From Flaccisagitta enflata (lineage: Eukaryota; Chaetognatha; Sagittoidea; Aphragmophora), in assembly GCA_965153355.1 (NCBI GenBank), contig OZ231127.1, positions 82,398,001 to 82,462,000 of the forward strand: a DNA stretch of 64,000 nucleotides. Reading direction: 5' to 3'. Below are positions 1 through 29,713 of the stretch, piece after piece; the first letter of the stretch is position 1; every line of letters begins with the position of its first letter. The translations under genes and the position numbers were made by a program. The notes under the pieces are model-generated. The model was not told the origin of the DNA. It searched no databases and saw only the letters and a list, made by a program, of their open reading frames with translations.

Positions 1-130
1 CATACCCTGGGCATGGCTGTTGGCAGTGAAGTTGCTTGTTGTAGATGCTTTTGCATTGATACCCGTTGTGAATGATGAAACTGCGTACATGGCAGCTTGT
101 CCGTTCATTGCTGAGAGAAAAAGAGCAAGA

Positions 131-267
131 AACAAGGCCAAGTAGGCCAACAAGGTGCAACGTGTGGATCATCAAACGAATGCGTTACCCGACCGACCGA
201 CCGACCGACCGACCAACCAACCGACGGACACAGCCAGTTATAGAGGTACTTTGTCACACCTTAAAAG
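131..267 (-). repeat. terminal-hairpin element, GGTGC-stem type
   Basis: Begins AACAAGGCCAAGTAGGCC, has a GACCGACC minisatellite, and ends with a degenerate GGTAC...CACACC hairpin and TTAAAA. Same type at 6371, 35734 and 41448. Confidence 0.7.
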
Positions 268-885
268 GTATACAATGAAGAATTCAGCTTTTTTTTTTTG
301 ATGGGGGAGCAAACTTGAAATTAGATGCTAAAAATAGAAGGGGAATGAAGAAAAAGACGGGGAAAAAACGAGGAAAATAAGGGTAAAACGAGCATAGGTT
401 TGATAAGCTGAAAAAAGGGAATGAATAATCCCTAGATAGAATTTTTTCCCTCTTCCTATTCATTGAAAGAGCGAAAACAGGTAACAGGCGGCCTTACGTA
501 AGAGCTCGTAAACAGCGCCGAGGCTGATGATCAATGAATATGTACAGTTCGTGTTCAAAACAGTATCAGGGCTCAATGGGAGATTCCTATGTAGATTCAC
601 TGCGTAAAGTTCTCAAAAAAGAAAAAAAAAAAAGATTAAGCAAAAAAAAGAAATAGGAAAAAAGTCCAAAGCTAAAAGATGCATCATCTTCATTGTTGAC
701 ATGATTTTAACATGAATAGTATGTTGACTAATGTTGTTGTACATCTCACGTATCATAAGTTGTTTTATGACCTGACCGAGTGACCGTTCCACTGATAATT
801 GTACTTCCCTAATCACTGAAAAATCAGCCTAGTTGACCCTCATCGACTTGCTTTTCAATAGGCTAGGCCTTTAAGTCTATTGTGT
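268..885. other. AT-rich sequence without recognised feature
   Basis: A-rich and T-rich tracts; no exon, RNA gene or repeat recognised. Confidence 0.4.
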
Positions 886-1019
886 TGTCAGATGGGCATT
901 TGCTGATGATTCAGATGGTAGCAATCAAGTCGAGGTATGGCTTACATTTTGTCAAATGTCAAATGAGTATATTATAACGAATAAGACGGTGGCGATCGAG
1001 TGGAGGTATAGCTTACATA

Positions 1020-2104
1020 CAGTGGACTACCGCATTTTCGTCACCTGATTTAACGACATTTTGGATTTAACAGCCAAGTTTCTTTAGTCCCAAATTTTTA
1101 CAGGCTTTTGCAATGTTAATTTTACTCGATTTAACAACACCTGATTTAACATCCAAACCTGATTTAAATTCGCTATTTCTAAGTCCCATGGATGACCGTA
1201 ACCTGATTTAGTGACATCAACCTCTTAATTTATAATTTTCTGTAACCTAAAATATTTATTTTAATACTTAAAGGTTTTAATATGCTCTAAAAATGCAAAA
1301 AGGTCAAACATGAGGTCAAACATTCTACAACAAAGCCAGATACACGGCTACCCCAGTTGCGTGTGGGTAGGCAGGGGTCATATTTGAGGTCACTAGAGCA
1401 TTTAAGCAGGAGCAGTATCATCAAAGAATGAAAATCATAAAAAAAGTAAAGTGTGCCCAACCAATGGATGGATGAAAGGACAATGTAAGGTGTAGAGTCA
1501 TGTAGCCCGGGATTAAAAATGATGCCATATCATGGACTAAGAGGTTTGAAATTAATTTGGTTGGAAACAATTTGATATAAAACTTATTACATGTGATATT
1601 CAATGGGGGTTCATAAGGCCCTCTTCCAGTTATTTCAGTTCAGTGAGGTATTTTGTTTCACTTTTCATACAAACATGTTATACTAATACTAAAAGAGGCT
1701 ATCTTTGCTTAAGTGAAGAGTAACGGAAATCCGCCTATAACAAATCTAAGAACTTAGTCTTTTAAATTAATTTCAAAATTTGATATAAAACTTATTACAT
1801 GTGATATTCAATGGGGGTTCATAAGGCCCTCTTCCAGTTATTTCAGTTCAGTGAGGTATTTTGTTTCACTTTTCATACAAACATGTTATACTAATACTAA
1901 AAGAGGCTATCTTTTAGCTTATGTGATGGTTTGTTGGTCAGTTACACAAATGCTATGGTGAGTACATATACAAACATATGTAAATATATTTCAAAACTAT
2001 CTTTACTAAATATATCTAAAATTATAAATTCGATTTAACAACACTCGGATTGAGCGACCAAAATTCCCCAGTCCCTTCAAGGTCGTTAAATCGGGTTCCC
2101 ACTG
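1020..2104. mobile_element. pogo/Tigger-like non-autonomous element
   Basis: Inverted ends CAGTGG...GATTTAACGAC, flanked by TA on both sides (1018-1019 and 2105-2106). The TIR style and TA duplication fit pogo/Tigger. No transposase remains. It contains a hairpin element (1329-1519) and a ~140-bp direct duplication (about 1568-1705 and 1777-1913). Confidence 0.7.
1329..1519 (-). repeat. terminal-hairpin element (degenerate), nested
   Basis: AACAAAGCCAGATACACGGC start, GGTAGGCAGGGG box, and a degenerate GTCATGTAGCCCGGGATTAAAAA end. Sits inside the pogo-like element. Confidence 0.6.
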
Positions 2105-2225
2105 TATTGTCAAACGGGTATTTGTTAATGATTCAGATAGTAGCGATTGAGTGGAGGCATGGCTCACATATTGTCAAACGTGTAATTTTTAATGAATCAG
2201 ATGGTATCAATCGAGTCAAAGGATT

Positions 2226-15606
<13,381 letters not shown>

Positions 15607-15639
15607 CTAAATGGACAATTTGATGGGAACTTTATGTCT

Positions 15640-16165
15640 TTGTCTTTGTTTTTGTCTTGGTCTTTATCTTCACCGCTGTCTCTGTTTCTGTCTCTCCGCT
15701 TCATTCACATGTGATTGGCGAACTTGATGAGAGTTTTATATCTGTTCCTAATCTTTTTCTATGTCTTTTTCCATATCTTCATCTCTCTCTCTGTCTCCGC
15801 CTCTGTCTCCATCTTTGTCTGTATCTTTGTCGTTGTCTCTGTCTCCGTCTCTGTCTTTGTCTTTGTCCGTGTCTTTGTCTTTGTCTTTATCTTTGTCTTT
15901 TGTCTTTTGTCTTTGTCTCGTCATTATCTTTGCCTTTGTCTTTGTCTCTGTCTTTATCGATGCGATCATCTTTGTCCTTGTCCCTCCTCTGCATTCACTC
16001 CTGAATGAAGAATTTGATGATAAATCGATAAAGCTGTCTTTTGTCCTTTTGTCCTTTTGTCCTTTTTTCCTTCGTCTTTATCTATATCATCTTTGTCTCT
16101 GTCTCTGTCTCTGTCTCTTCTTTGCTTTCACACCTGAATGGAATTCAATGATAGTTCAATGTCTA
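15640..16165. repeat. GTCTTT/GTCTCT repeats with copies of a gene 1 acceptor
   Basis: Decayed copies of the exon start plus acceptor (CTGCATTCACACCTAAATGG) recur at ~15697, 15985 and 16115, embedded in GTCTTT-type repeats. Confidence 0.7.
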
Positions 16166-16845
16166 CAGATTCTTTGTTATACAAGCGGTAGCGATAAGGT
16201 GGTACCTTACGGTTACGATGTTTTTTGCTCGCTGAAGAGTTATCAGTGATAAGTCAACAATGAGTTACACAAGCTCCAAAAGGAATTTTTATAGCGGTTT
16301 CATCTGTACTTCAGGCCCGTGCTCGAGCCTAGATGATGATAGGTCTGTGATCAGGGATCTAGAACTAGGAAATTGGAAAGTCTTAGAGTTTAGATTGTCG
16401 ATTGTGGATCCAACGATTTCGAGTGATGGTATGGAACTATATCCGAGATGACGATATGTATAGTATAAGAGATAGTGGGATAAAATGGGTCACTTGGGGT
16501 AAAATGGGTCACCCACTTTATCCGGCCATAGTTTCAGTTTTAACAAAATTCCTGCTCTTATGCAGAACTAGACACACTAAACCTTCCTTAGTTTTCAAAA
16601 CTCTAAATTTTAAATTTTAAATTTTTTTATCAGAATTTTGGCGGACTTTTTTCATCAAACCCGAATTCGCTTTTTTTCTCGAACGTCAAATGAAGAATGG
16701 AAAATTACACCTCCAAAAAGAAATATTAGCCTTCTAAATGGAAATCGTAGCTCACCATAGCGTGCGCTTGGGCAACCCACGCACTTTGGTATCTGATGTT
16801 GGAAACATCAAGGTGTCTTTATCTCGATGATATGACGGTGAAAGA
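16166..16845. other. no feature recognised
   Basis: AT-rich; no convincing exon or repeat. Confidence 0.4.
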
Positions 16846-17054
16846 AATAAGTGACGCGGGGTCACAATATCGTTGCGGACGGATGGGCAGGGGCATCCAA
16901 CCCCAATCCACACCCCAAACCCCACTGCATACACAAACATACCAAAAAGTTCCAAAACGCTCATTTTTCCACTTTTCGACTCGATCACCTCTACGGACCG
17001 ACCGACGGACGGACGGAAAAAGCCTCTTATAGAGTTACGTGGCCGCAACTAAAA
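16846..17054 (-). repeat. terminal-hairpin element, third subfamily
   Basis: AAGTGACGC-GGGTCACAATATCG start, GCGGACGG-TGGGCAGGGG box, GACCGACGGACGG minisatellite, CCTCTTATAGAG, and GTTACGTGGCCGCAAC then TAAAAAG. Confidence 0.75.
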
Positions 17055-17147
17055 AGAACGCCGCAATGGGTACGATGGTGCATGGCAGGTACACATGCAC
17101 GCACATACTCGAACACACACATTTAGTGTACAACCTTGTCTAAGAAA

Positions 17148-17468
17148 ATAAACACGGCAATCCAGTCGCGGATGGTTGAGCAGGAGCAGCAATGCTAAAA
17201 CCACTCGCGATTCATTAAGGCCGGATACACGGCTACCCTAGTCGCGTGCAGGTGGGCAGGGGCAGTGATAGAGACGGCCATTGGAACATACGGGCAGGAG
17301 CAGTGAGCTCAAAACGCTCGTAAACACCAAGAAAATAAAAAGGGGACCAACCAATCGACTGCCCAACTGACGGACGGACATCGCGGGGTGTAGAGTAGCG
17401 TAGCACGCGACTAAAAATGTCATGGACGGACACGGCAAGGTGTAGAGTCGCGTGTCCGAGACTAAAAA
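17148..17468 (-). repeat. hairpin element split by a second hairpin element
   Basis: The outer element (17148-17216 and 17419-17468) resembles the one at 6106. The inner one, 17217-17418, has GGCCGGATACACGGC to the GTAGCACGCGACTAAAAAT end. Confidence 0.8.
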
Positions 17469-17751
17469 TCTCTCAAAGAACCGTAGAGCCCCAAAAAAGA
17501 TAAGTTCTAACGGATGACAGACGGACGGACCGACGGACAAAACAGCTCATTCATAGAAGAATCCCGTGCGCGGGAATAAACACAACGAGAAAAATGCCAC
17601 GTGTAATAATGGCAGGTCGAGCATGCTGAACAGTTGGTCGTAAACGAACTCCTTTAGAGATGCATTATTTATCGAAAGGCGCTGACAGTGACGAGATATT
17701 GTGCAATTGTGGCTCCATTTGAGTAACGGCGGGCTAACTACATATTGTACT

Positions 17752-17957
17752 TATTAGTTGCATGCTATATGACTGTACACCTCGCTATGTCTGTCATTTG
17801 GATGGTTGGTTGGTTGGTCAGTCCCTTTTGTATTTTTTTCAGCGTTTTTAAGCATTTTTAGCTCATTGCCCCTGCCCAAATGTCCCAGTGACCTTCTCCA
17901 TCACTGCCCATGCCCACCCGCATGCAGCTAGGGTATACGTGTATCCGGCCGTGTATA
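17752..17957 (+). repeat. terminal-hairpin element (degenerate)
   Basis: TTAGTTGCATGCTATATGAC hairpin, GGTTGGTT minisatellite, CCTGCCCAAATG, ends GTATCCGGCC. Confidence 0.7.
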
Positions 17958-20005
<2,048 letters not shown>

Positions 20006-21329
20006 GTGGGGGGAGAGGGGAGTAGGCATGGATCAAGATGGAGGTATGACCAGAAGAAAGGGGGTAAGGGTATGGGGAAAAAAAGGTACGGTCGATCCGT
20101 TTGTCAGATAAATATTTTACACTTTTGCCCTTGCCTCTTTTTTTACCTGATTATACGTTAAATTTAACTTGAGACGCCCGATGACAGACCGGAAGCAGAA
20201 TTTCTGCAGGAAGATCCAATCCTGGTCGACAAAAAAAAAAGAATGTTATGGAAGAAAGCGCACAATCATTTTTTGACGGTGTAATAACCCAAATTTTCAC
20301 CAGACGGATTTACAACACAGTGTCATCGTTGCGCTATCTAGGCATAAACTTTGGAAAGGGACCTACTACGCCTAAATCAATTCAGCTACTGACTCAAGAT
20401 TGGTCGCATTTAAAAGGACTTATGCAAATCTTTAAAATGGGACCAATCTGAGGTCAGTAGCTCATTATTTTAAGGCGCAGCACCTTTCAAAAGTGCATGC
20501 TTCTTTCTAGGAAACCCATGTTTTTCAGCATTTATGACCTAGATGGTAATCAAATCATTAACATAATAACGCAAATGACCATCTCAGCGGGTCTCGCGCC
20601 ATCAATGCCAATCGCCAAATTGCTCTTCGCAAAATACCTTGGAAGTCTTTGCCACGTTACCACTAATGATCTTTCCTTGAATTTTGATGCTCATTATTAT
20701 GAAAACGACAAAAATGATGAGTTTCTTATCCATTTCTGATGATCGCCAGTACGTCAAGGTGTCTTTTCAAATCAATGAGTCATAGAGAGATATTGTTGTT
20801 TATTGTCATGTTTTGTCACCGTCAGTATTGCACATGCAGATACGTTTTTGTCGCTTCCATGTTCTTGTTTTTGTTATAATCACTTATATTTTCGACATTT
20901 TCCGTTACTGCAATTTTCGTTTTGTTTTTCTTTGTCGTCATTGTTGTTAATGACGTTGTTATCATTCGTGCTTTTACTGATGTTGTTGTTGTCGTTGATC
21001 TTGTCCGAAATATTCTTAAGAAATCGATTTCCACGTGTCATAACTTGAAGAAAGAATTAGTATTCTTTACATGACTCTTATTAGTTTAAGCTACACCGAA
21101 GACATATATCATTGATTTTCTTTCTCACTGGAAAATCACGCAACGTTGAAAAAGAAGTCTTAATGTATTCAGAAGTTAACTTTCATCTTTCGACATTAAG
21201 GCTCGGTTGTCATGGAAACTGTTAGTGAAGCTAAAAAGAAAAGAGAATTATTGAGTCAAACCAATTGAGTCAAAAAACTTTCAATGTTTTCCCTCTTCAG
21301 CGGACTCTCGCCCTTTCTCTCTCTCTCTT

Positions 21330-21365
<36 letters not shown>

Positions 21366-21417
21366 CAATGTCAAAATTAGGCGTTATCAATTTGTACAAT
21401 TGAAAAGGAAAAAAAAG
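20006..21417. other. no gene recognised
   Basis: Holds an inverted repeat at about 20330-20490 (CAGCTACTGACTCAAGATTGG arms) and a CT run at 21313-21362. Two open frames at 20248-20739 lack recognisable motifs. Confidence 0.4.
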
Positions 21418-21665
21418 TCCGGGGTGTATAAAGTTCTATAACCTTTGATTATTCCCCCCCCTGCCTTTGATTTTCTTCCCTGCGACGCATCGCCACTTTA
21501 CCAAATTTATGATTTTCTTCCCCATAGAGCAATAAAACAGTGTGTTTAAGGTTAAATTAGTGTTAAGTTGTGTTTTACATATCTTGTTTTATGATTTTTT
21601 ACTGCCAAAAGTTATATTTTCCCTAAATTTTCTTTTTTTTCCTTCCCTTTCTCCAAACCCTTTGA
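21418..21665. repeat. second copy of the 8641-8885 repeat
   Basis: Same orientation; shares GGGGTGTAT, CTGCCTTTGATTTTCTTCCC and TAAAACAG blocks. Confidence 0.65.
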
Positions 21666-21972
21666 TTATGGTGGGGGGGTGGGGAATACAGAACAATATA
21701 CAGGCCTGAAAAAAAAAACACATTTTTTTTTTATAATAACAGGACGCAGAAGAATGGGACCTAGGACCAGAAGTTGATTTCGAAAAAGGATCCCATCTTT
21801 ATCTAAATCCACGTTGTTTAAGGCGAGCAGTACATCGAAGATGATACAATTCAGGACGTTGACAAATATCAGGAGTTTTTTTTTTCTGAATGTTGACACG
21901 AAATCTAGATGGAGGTTTTTGTCGCATGACATAAAAGCCAAGTTCGAGTCCCAAACCAATGGAACTTACCTG

Positions 21973-22130
21973 AGTGTTTTCATCGTCATCGTCGTCGTCG
22001 TTCATTATCGTCGTCGTTGACATCGTTGTCGTCGTTCATTTTCGTCGTCATCGTCGTCGTCGACATCGTCGTCGTCGTTCATTTTCGTCGTCATCGTCGT
22101 CGTTGACATCGTTGTCGTCGTGATTGTCGT
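21973..22130. repeat. CGTCGT trinucleotide repeats beside a possible splice donor
   Basis: TCGTCG-type array. On the minus strand it ends ...GAAAACACTCAG/GTAAGT, a perfect donor consensus, but frames upstream are broken by the repeat, so I do not call an exon. Confidence 0.45.
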
Positions 22131-22226
22131 CGTCTTCGTTGTCACCATCGTCAATTTCATGATATTCGTTTTATATTCGTCCCAACCAAGGTTTGCACAA
22201 ACTATCGATTGGAACTGGCTGACTAA

Positions 22227-22375
22227 GGGCGTGTTTCTAGTGAGCGCCAAAAACGCGTTTGTTCCCGTGAAACGCCATAACAGCGTGAACACATATTCAA
22301 GAATTTTAATTGTCCCACAAGGGAGTGAGCGAACGGATTGAGCGAGCCCGTGAACGGAGTGAGCGAGCGAAGCGA
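22227..22375. mobile_element. PIF/Harbinger-like MITE, 3'-truncated
   Basis: TAA then GGGCGTGTTTCTAGT; breaks off in the GAGCGAGCG interior. Confidence 0.75.
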
Positions 22376-22412
22376 ATTATTCATCATCTCAGATTTTTAG
22401 GTCAATTTTCTA

Positions 22413-23028
22413 TAGGACGCACTGAAATTAAAGTAAGAGGAATTTACCCAGAGGACAAAGTTACCATTCACTTCACTATTTTTGCTTACGTCAATGCTTG
22501 TGTTTATTTTTTTGTAATGAAATGTATAAACTTACATGAGGAAACCGAACTGTCTCTGTCAAATGACAAAAATGCAAAAAGATTGAAGGAAATTCGATTT
22601 TAATGAGACTAAAAAGTGAAAAAAATAGTGACAATCATTTCAGAAACTGCTCATTGAAAATTTTAAATTTGCATAAAAAATCCAAATATCATTAAAATAA
22701 GAACATAGCGCCCTCAGCATATGTTATAGGAATCGCGCTATGTTTTTGTTTTGTTGATATTTTGATTTTCTGTGCAAATTTAAAATTTTCAATGAGCCAT
22801 GGTACATTGACAAAAGAAGTTTTTTATTGTATTTTGCATATTTTTTCAGCTCGAAATTAAAGGATTGGAGTTTAAAACTGGCATATGCAAGTCGATTCAT
22901 GCAAAATATAGCTGTTGACAGTTTAATTGAAAACATAAAAACAAAAATTATCATTAAATTTCATTTTATAAATTTCATGATTAATCTAGCTCGGGTAGCA
23001 AATTCTATGGTATTTTTCAGTGCGTCAT
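22413..23028. mobile_element. ~615 bp foldback element
   Basis: Ends TAGGACGCACTGAAA...TTTCAGTGCGTCATA, with further pairing arms in the middle. Boundaries approximate. Confidence 0.65.
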
Positions 23029-23994
23029 AGACGTAACAATCAAATAGAAACGCTCTCTTTCAAAAAAAAAAATATCAAAAGTTGATTTGGCCCACAAAAT
23101 TGTAGTTTTTTTCTATGTTATACCGACGTCCAACACTTATGAACTCAACATTGAGATTTAGCATGACAAAACACTAGCTTATTACCTACATACACTGAAA
23201 ATTTGAAGACTTTTCTCCCAATAGTTTTCATGTTATATAAGTCTACTAAAAGTCAAACCGATTTAAAGACTGTATGGAATATCGTGTGCTCATTTCAAGG
23301 GAAGGGTTGTCCATTTGTCCAACATCTGTCGGTCCGCTTGTCCGTGGATCTATTGATCTACTGGTCTACGTCTTTCAGTCCGTCGGCCAGTCGGTCCATC
23401 TTTACCTATTCAGTGATTTTTTTTTGGTCTGCCCAAGCAGTTTTCTGCTTATAACCCTTAAAGCCTCGGTATCACCACCCCTGCCCACCCGCACGCAATT
23501 ATAGGTCTTGACTAGCACTTCGTATATTCATCACAAGAAAAGTTTGAGCTGCTTACCTGGGTTTATAGATAAGATCTCAACACTAGTAACACAATGTCAA
23601 TTTAATAATCTTTTTTAAAAACAATGATCCACAAATAATAAAATCAATTGGACGTTTTCAATGATCATGAATAAAAACACAAAATCTGTTAAGTGGTTCA
23701 GTTTTCAATTTGTACAAATCAACAACGAAATTGCGCGCTAATTGCCATGAGAATATCATGTGAACAAAATCATAAGTCAATGAGAAGTATCATGCAGACA
23801 TTTTGGGTTTTTGATGTATCAGCAATTTAAGTTCCTCATACAAGAATTGCTGAGATTCAGTGAATGATGATATTGATAGTTAAGTTTCATTTACTTTGAC
23901 CGATGAGCATTTTCCACACAAATTGTGAATATCGAATTGTCACCGGTAAAGAAAATGCTTGTGTCTCAAAAAGTAGTCCAAAGTTTAAGACACA
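23029..23994. other. AT-rich sequence with a degenerate hairpin-element copy
   Basis: About 23293-23517 has the CGGTCCG minisatellite and CCCCTGCCCACCCGCACGC box of the hairpin elements without clear ends. Otherwise nothing recognised. Confidence 0.45.
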
Positions 23995-24216
23995 TACAAA
24001 TTGGGATACGCCTGTCGCGTGCGGGTGGGCAGGGGCGATGATAAAGAATGTCGGTGGAGCATTTTGGCAGGGCATAAAGGTAAAAAAAAAATTACACCAA
24101 AAAAAGATAGAAAATACCAAACAGGACACCAACCGATAGGCCAATGGGTGGGCCAAAAGATAGACACACCAATGGACTGACAAAGCAGGGTATAAGGTTG
24201 CGTAGCACGCGAAAAA
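23995..24216 (-). repeat. terminal-hairpin element (degenerate minisatellite)
   Basis: GGATACGCCTGTCGCGTGC, GGTGGGCAGGGGC box, GTTGCGTAGCACGCGA end. Confidence 0.65.
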
Positions 24217-24394
24217 AAAATGTACAAGTTCACCGAGACAATTCACCATTACATGATTAAGCGAGACCTGTAAAATACATTCGGAATGCACTTATGAATT
24301 CATCAAATTATGAAATAAAGGAGGATAAAGCACAAAGGATTCGCTTTGTTGAGAGATCCTGATCTTTCCAGTACAAAAGCAATGGACCAACTAT

Positions 24395-24690
24395 GGGGGC
24401 GTTTCTAGTAACAGACAATCGCGTTTTTAACGGGCCACTCGGTCGCTCGCTATGTTTGTTTGCTCACACCGCTCACTCCACTCACTTACTCTGCAGCGCT
24501 TCGTTTTCTATACTCGCTTCGCTATGCTCGCTTTCCAATGCTCCCTTCGCTCACTCGCTCCATTCATGGGCTCACTCACTCACTTCGCTCACTCCCTCGT
24601 GGGACAATTGAAATTCCTGAATATGCGTTCACGCTGAGAATGCGTTTGGCGGGAATGAACGCATTTTTGGTCGTCAGTAGAAACACGCCC
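24395..24690. mobile_element. PIF/Harbinger-like MITE
   Basis: GGGGGCGTTTCTAGT...AGTAGAAACACGCCC, flanked by TAT and CAT, so the duplication has decayed or differs. Confidence 0.75.
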
Positions 24691-25326
24691 CATGGCCAAG
24701 TTCATGGGCATTGAAATCAAATCGTTCAATGAAGGCAACGATCGTTTTTGAAAAATGAGGGGAGAGGGGGGGGGGCAGTGAATAGAGCTGGTTAGGAAGG
24801 AAAAAGAAAACTTGACTTCATTTATTTAAGGCACGTCAATATGGTTCACCTGGAAGTAATGAGCTTTTAAGCCCAAGCTACGAAAAAAAAAACTTTAAAA
24901 AACGGGATTTTTCATTTGAAAAGGGTGGTAAGTGCACACTATCAGCAAAAAAGAGCCGCCAGTTCCGGAGAACGATGTCAACATAAGTAGCCAAAAAGTG
25001 GTACCCATTTGCGCGCTTTATTTCTTATTGAACAATAAGTTCAAAGATGCTAAGGAAATGTTTGAGTATTTGCGAGAACAATCAGTGAAATATTTCTCAA
25101 GTTCTTGTTTCAAAATAAAAACTTAAAACGGAAAATAAACAAAGTCTGGGACCTCAAAAACACGCTGATTTACTGGCGACTCCAGGTTGCTGATGATATT
25201 TCGTTTACTCCTAGCGAGAGAATGAATTATTTTGGCGTCTTCCCTCCAAATATCAATAAGAAATTATGCACAACTTAATTGTATTTCTAAAGGGCCAGAC
25301 AAATCATTGCCAATTTCTTTTTCTGT
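24691..25326. other. no feature recognised
   Basis: AT-rich; one plus-strand open frame at 24932-25126 has no recognisable motif. Confidence 0.4.
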
Positions 25327-25507
25327 TTTTAGTCGCTTTGTCCGTCGGTCGGTTGGTTGGTCGGTCGGTTGGTCGGTCACACTTTACTTTTTTTACGATT
25401 TTTATATTCGGACCTCACTGCACCTGCCCAAATGGTGTAGTGACCTCAAATATGGCCCCTGCCCACCCGCACGCGACTTCGGTAGCTGTGCATCCGGCCT
25501 TGTTTTT
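25327..25507 (+). repeat. terminal-hairpin element, hairpin eroded
   Basis: TTTTAGTCGC, GGTCGGTTGGTT minisatellite, CACCTGCCCAAATGG, CACGCGACTTCGGTAGC, GGCCTTGTTT. Confidence 0.75.
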
Positions 25508-26902
25508 TTTTGCCTGTTTTTTCTTCTCATAACAAAAACGATTATAGAATATTGAGCTAATGGTTTTGTCCATTATCAACAATCAAAGAGAAAAAAAGTC
25601 TGAGTTGTTTGTATGAAAAAAACAGCAATTGAAATCAAATTCTATTTCTTTTAATTCTTTGCTGATAAAATCTTATTTAAATTTCTTTATATTTTCTACT
25701 GAAAAAAAAGAAACCTTTCAAGAACTGGAAGCCCCAGAAAAGCAGATATTGGTCTCTTGATAAAAACATTTGGAGTGGACTCGATTTTGTCTATTGCTAA
25801 AAAAATAATTTGCGACACCATAAACTCCAAGAGCTAAACACCCTCCTGGCTTTGTGGTGTTTTGTTTTTCATTTTGATGTTTCAGCCAGATGAAATTCCA
25901 TAAGTGCCAAATGCAAAGCCAAACTAATCGTTTTAGTTTCATATCGAGGTAATTTGTCAAGTCGGGAACGACGGGATATATCAATAACGCGTTGGGAGTG
26001 TCATCCCCAAACGTAATTAGATGAAAATGAGGAAAACCAGTGCTAGCAAAATAACATGAGGGACTTGCACTGATGCAAATGTGCACTTTTCGCATAACTT
26101 GCACAAAACTCATACATACAGCACTCACTCGCACACATACACACACACAAACACATACACACACACACACAAACACAAACACACACACACACCATTCTCC
26201 ATTCTGAGCATTACAGACCCTGCCCATCCACTGCACAGCCCCTGCCCGCCCGCAAACAAATACGTATTGGCCGTGTTTCCGGCCTTGTTTCTTAATCTAT
26301 CTTATTTTCATTCTCTCTCTTAATTCCCTTTCTGCATGCCATTTCCATTCCTCACTACCTACTCTCCAAACTTTCTTTTCTTCTTCTACATCCCCCTTCT
26401 TACTCATCTTAGTCTTCAACGCCCTTTTGTGAGAGAGCATCTAATAGTTATTCCCGTGGCTGCAACCTTTCTCCTACCTTTACTGTTCCCTCCTCTTCTC
26501 GCTTTATCCTTCCATCCTATGTTTCACGCTCTTCCCTCAATCCTCCTGCCATACCTTCTCCCTCTTCTTCCTCTTTCCTCACTCCTGCCTTTCCTTCTCC
26601 CTCTCATTCTTGTTCCTCAATCCTCGTGCCTTACCTTCTCCCTCTTCTCCCTCTTTCCTCACTCCTTCTGCCTTACCTTCTCCCTCGTCATCCTCTTTCC
26701 TCAATCCTCGTGCCTTACCTTCTCCCTCTTCTCCCTCTTTCCTCAATCCTCCTGCCTTACCTTCTCCCTCTTCATCCCTCTGCTTTTCCATCTCTCTTTC
26801 CACCCACTTCCCTCCATCCTCTTCCCCCTCATTCTCCCCTTCCATCCTTCTCCCTCTCCATCCTCTTCCCTCCCTCCCTCCTTCACCACGTCCTCGTCTT
26901 CA
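25508..26902. other. CA run, hairpin-element fragment and CT-rich minisatellite
   Basis: CA-rich run (26130-26190), a hairpin-element tail (26211-26290, ending GGCCTTGTTT), then a ~370 bp tract of ~50-bp units (TTACCTTCTCCCTCTT core, 26520-26890) up to the gene 2 stop. Confidence 0.65.
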
Positions 26903-29697
<2,795 letters not shown>

Positions 29698-29705
29698 AAT
29701 CAACA

Positions 29706-29713
29706 ACTTCCGG
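29706..29713 (-). promoter_or_regulatory. ETS-type motif upstream of gene 2
   Basis: CCGGAAGT on the minus strand, about nine bases upstream of the gene 2 ATG. This is the consensus of ETS factors and is often found at animal transcription starts. The site is seen directly; its use as a promoter element is inference. Confidence 0.35.

Larger units (their letters stand above)
886..2225. repeat. 65-75 bp tandem repeat 3' of gene 1, split by a transposon
   Basis: Units share TGATTCAGATGGTAGC, GAGTGGAGGTATGGC and TGTCAAA. Two lie at about 886-1018 and two at 2107-2225; the array is interrupted by the element at 1020-2104. The gene 1 stop codon lies at its edge. Confidence 0.7.

Noticed and set aside
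20248-20739. Two plus-strand open frames of 67 and 80 codons
   Set aside because: They overlap an inverted repeat and show no recognisable domain.
21741-21845. Possible plus-strand exon after an ATAATAACAG acceptor (EEWDLGPEVDFEKGSHLYLN)
   Set aside because: The frame closes in a stop without a donor and no partner exon was found.
24932-25126. 64-codon plus-strand open frame (EPPVPENDVN, DAKEMFEYLREQ)
   Set aside because: Protein-like in places, but AT-rich, short and without splice sites or homology that I recognise.
25718-26236. 172-codon minus-strand open frame
   Set aside because: Part is translated CA/GT microsatellite and the rest has no family motif, splice signal or codon bias I can point to.
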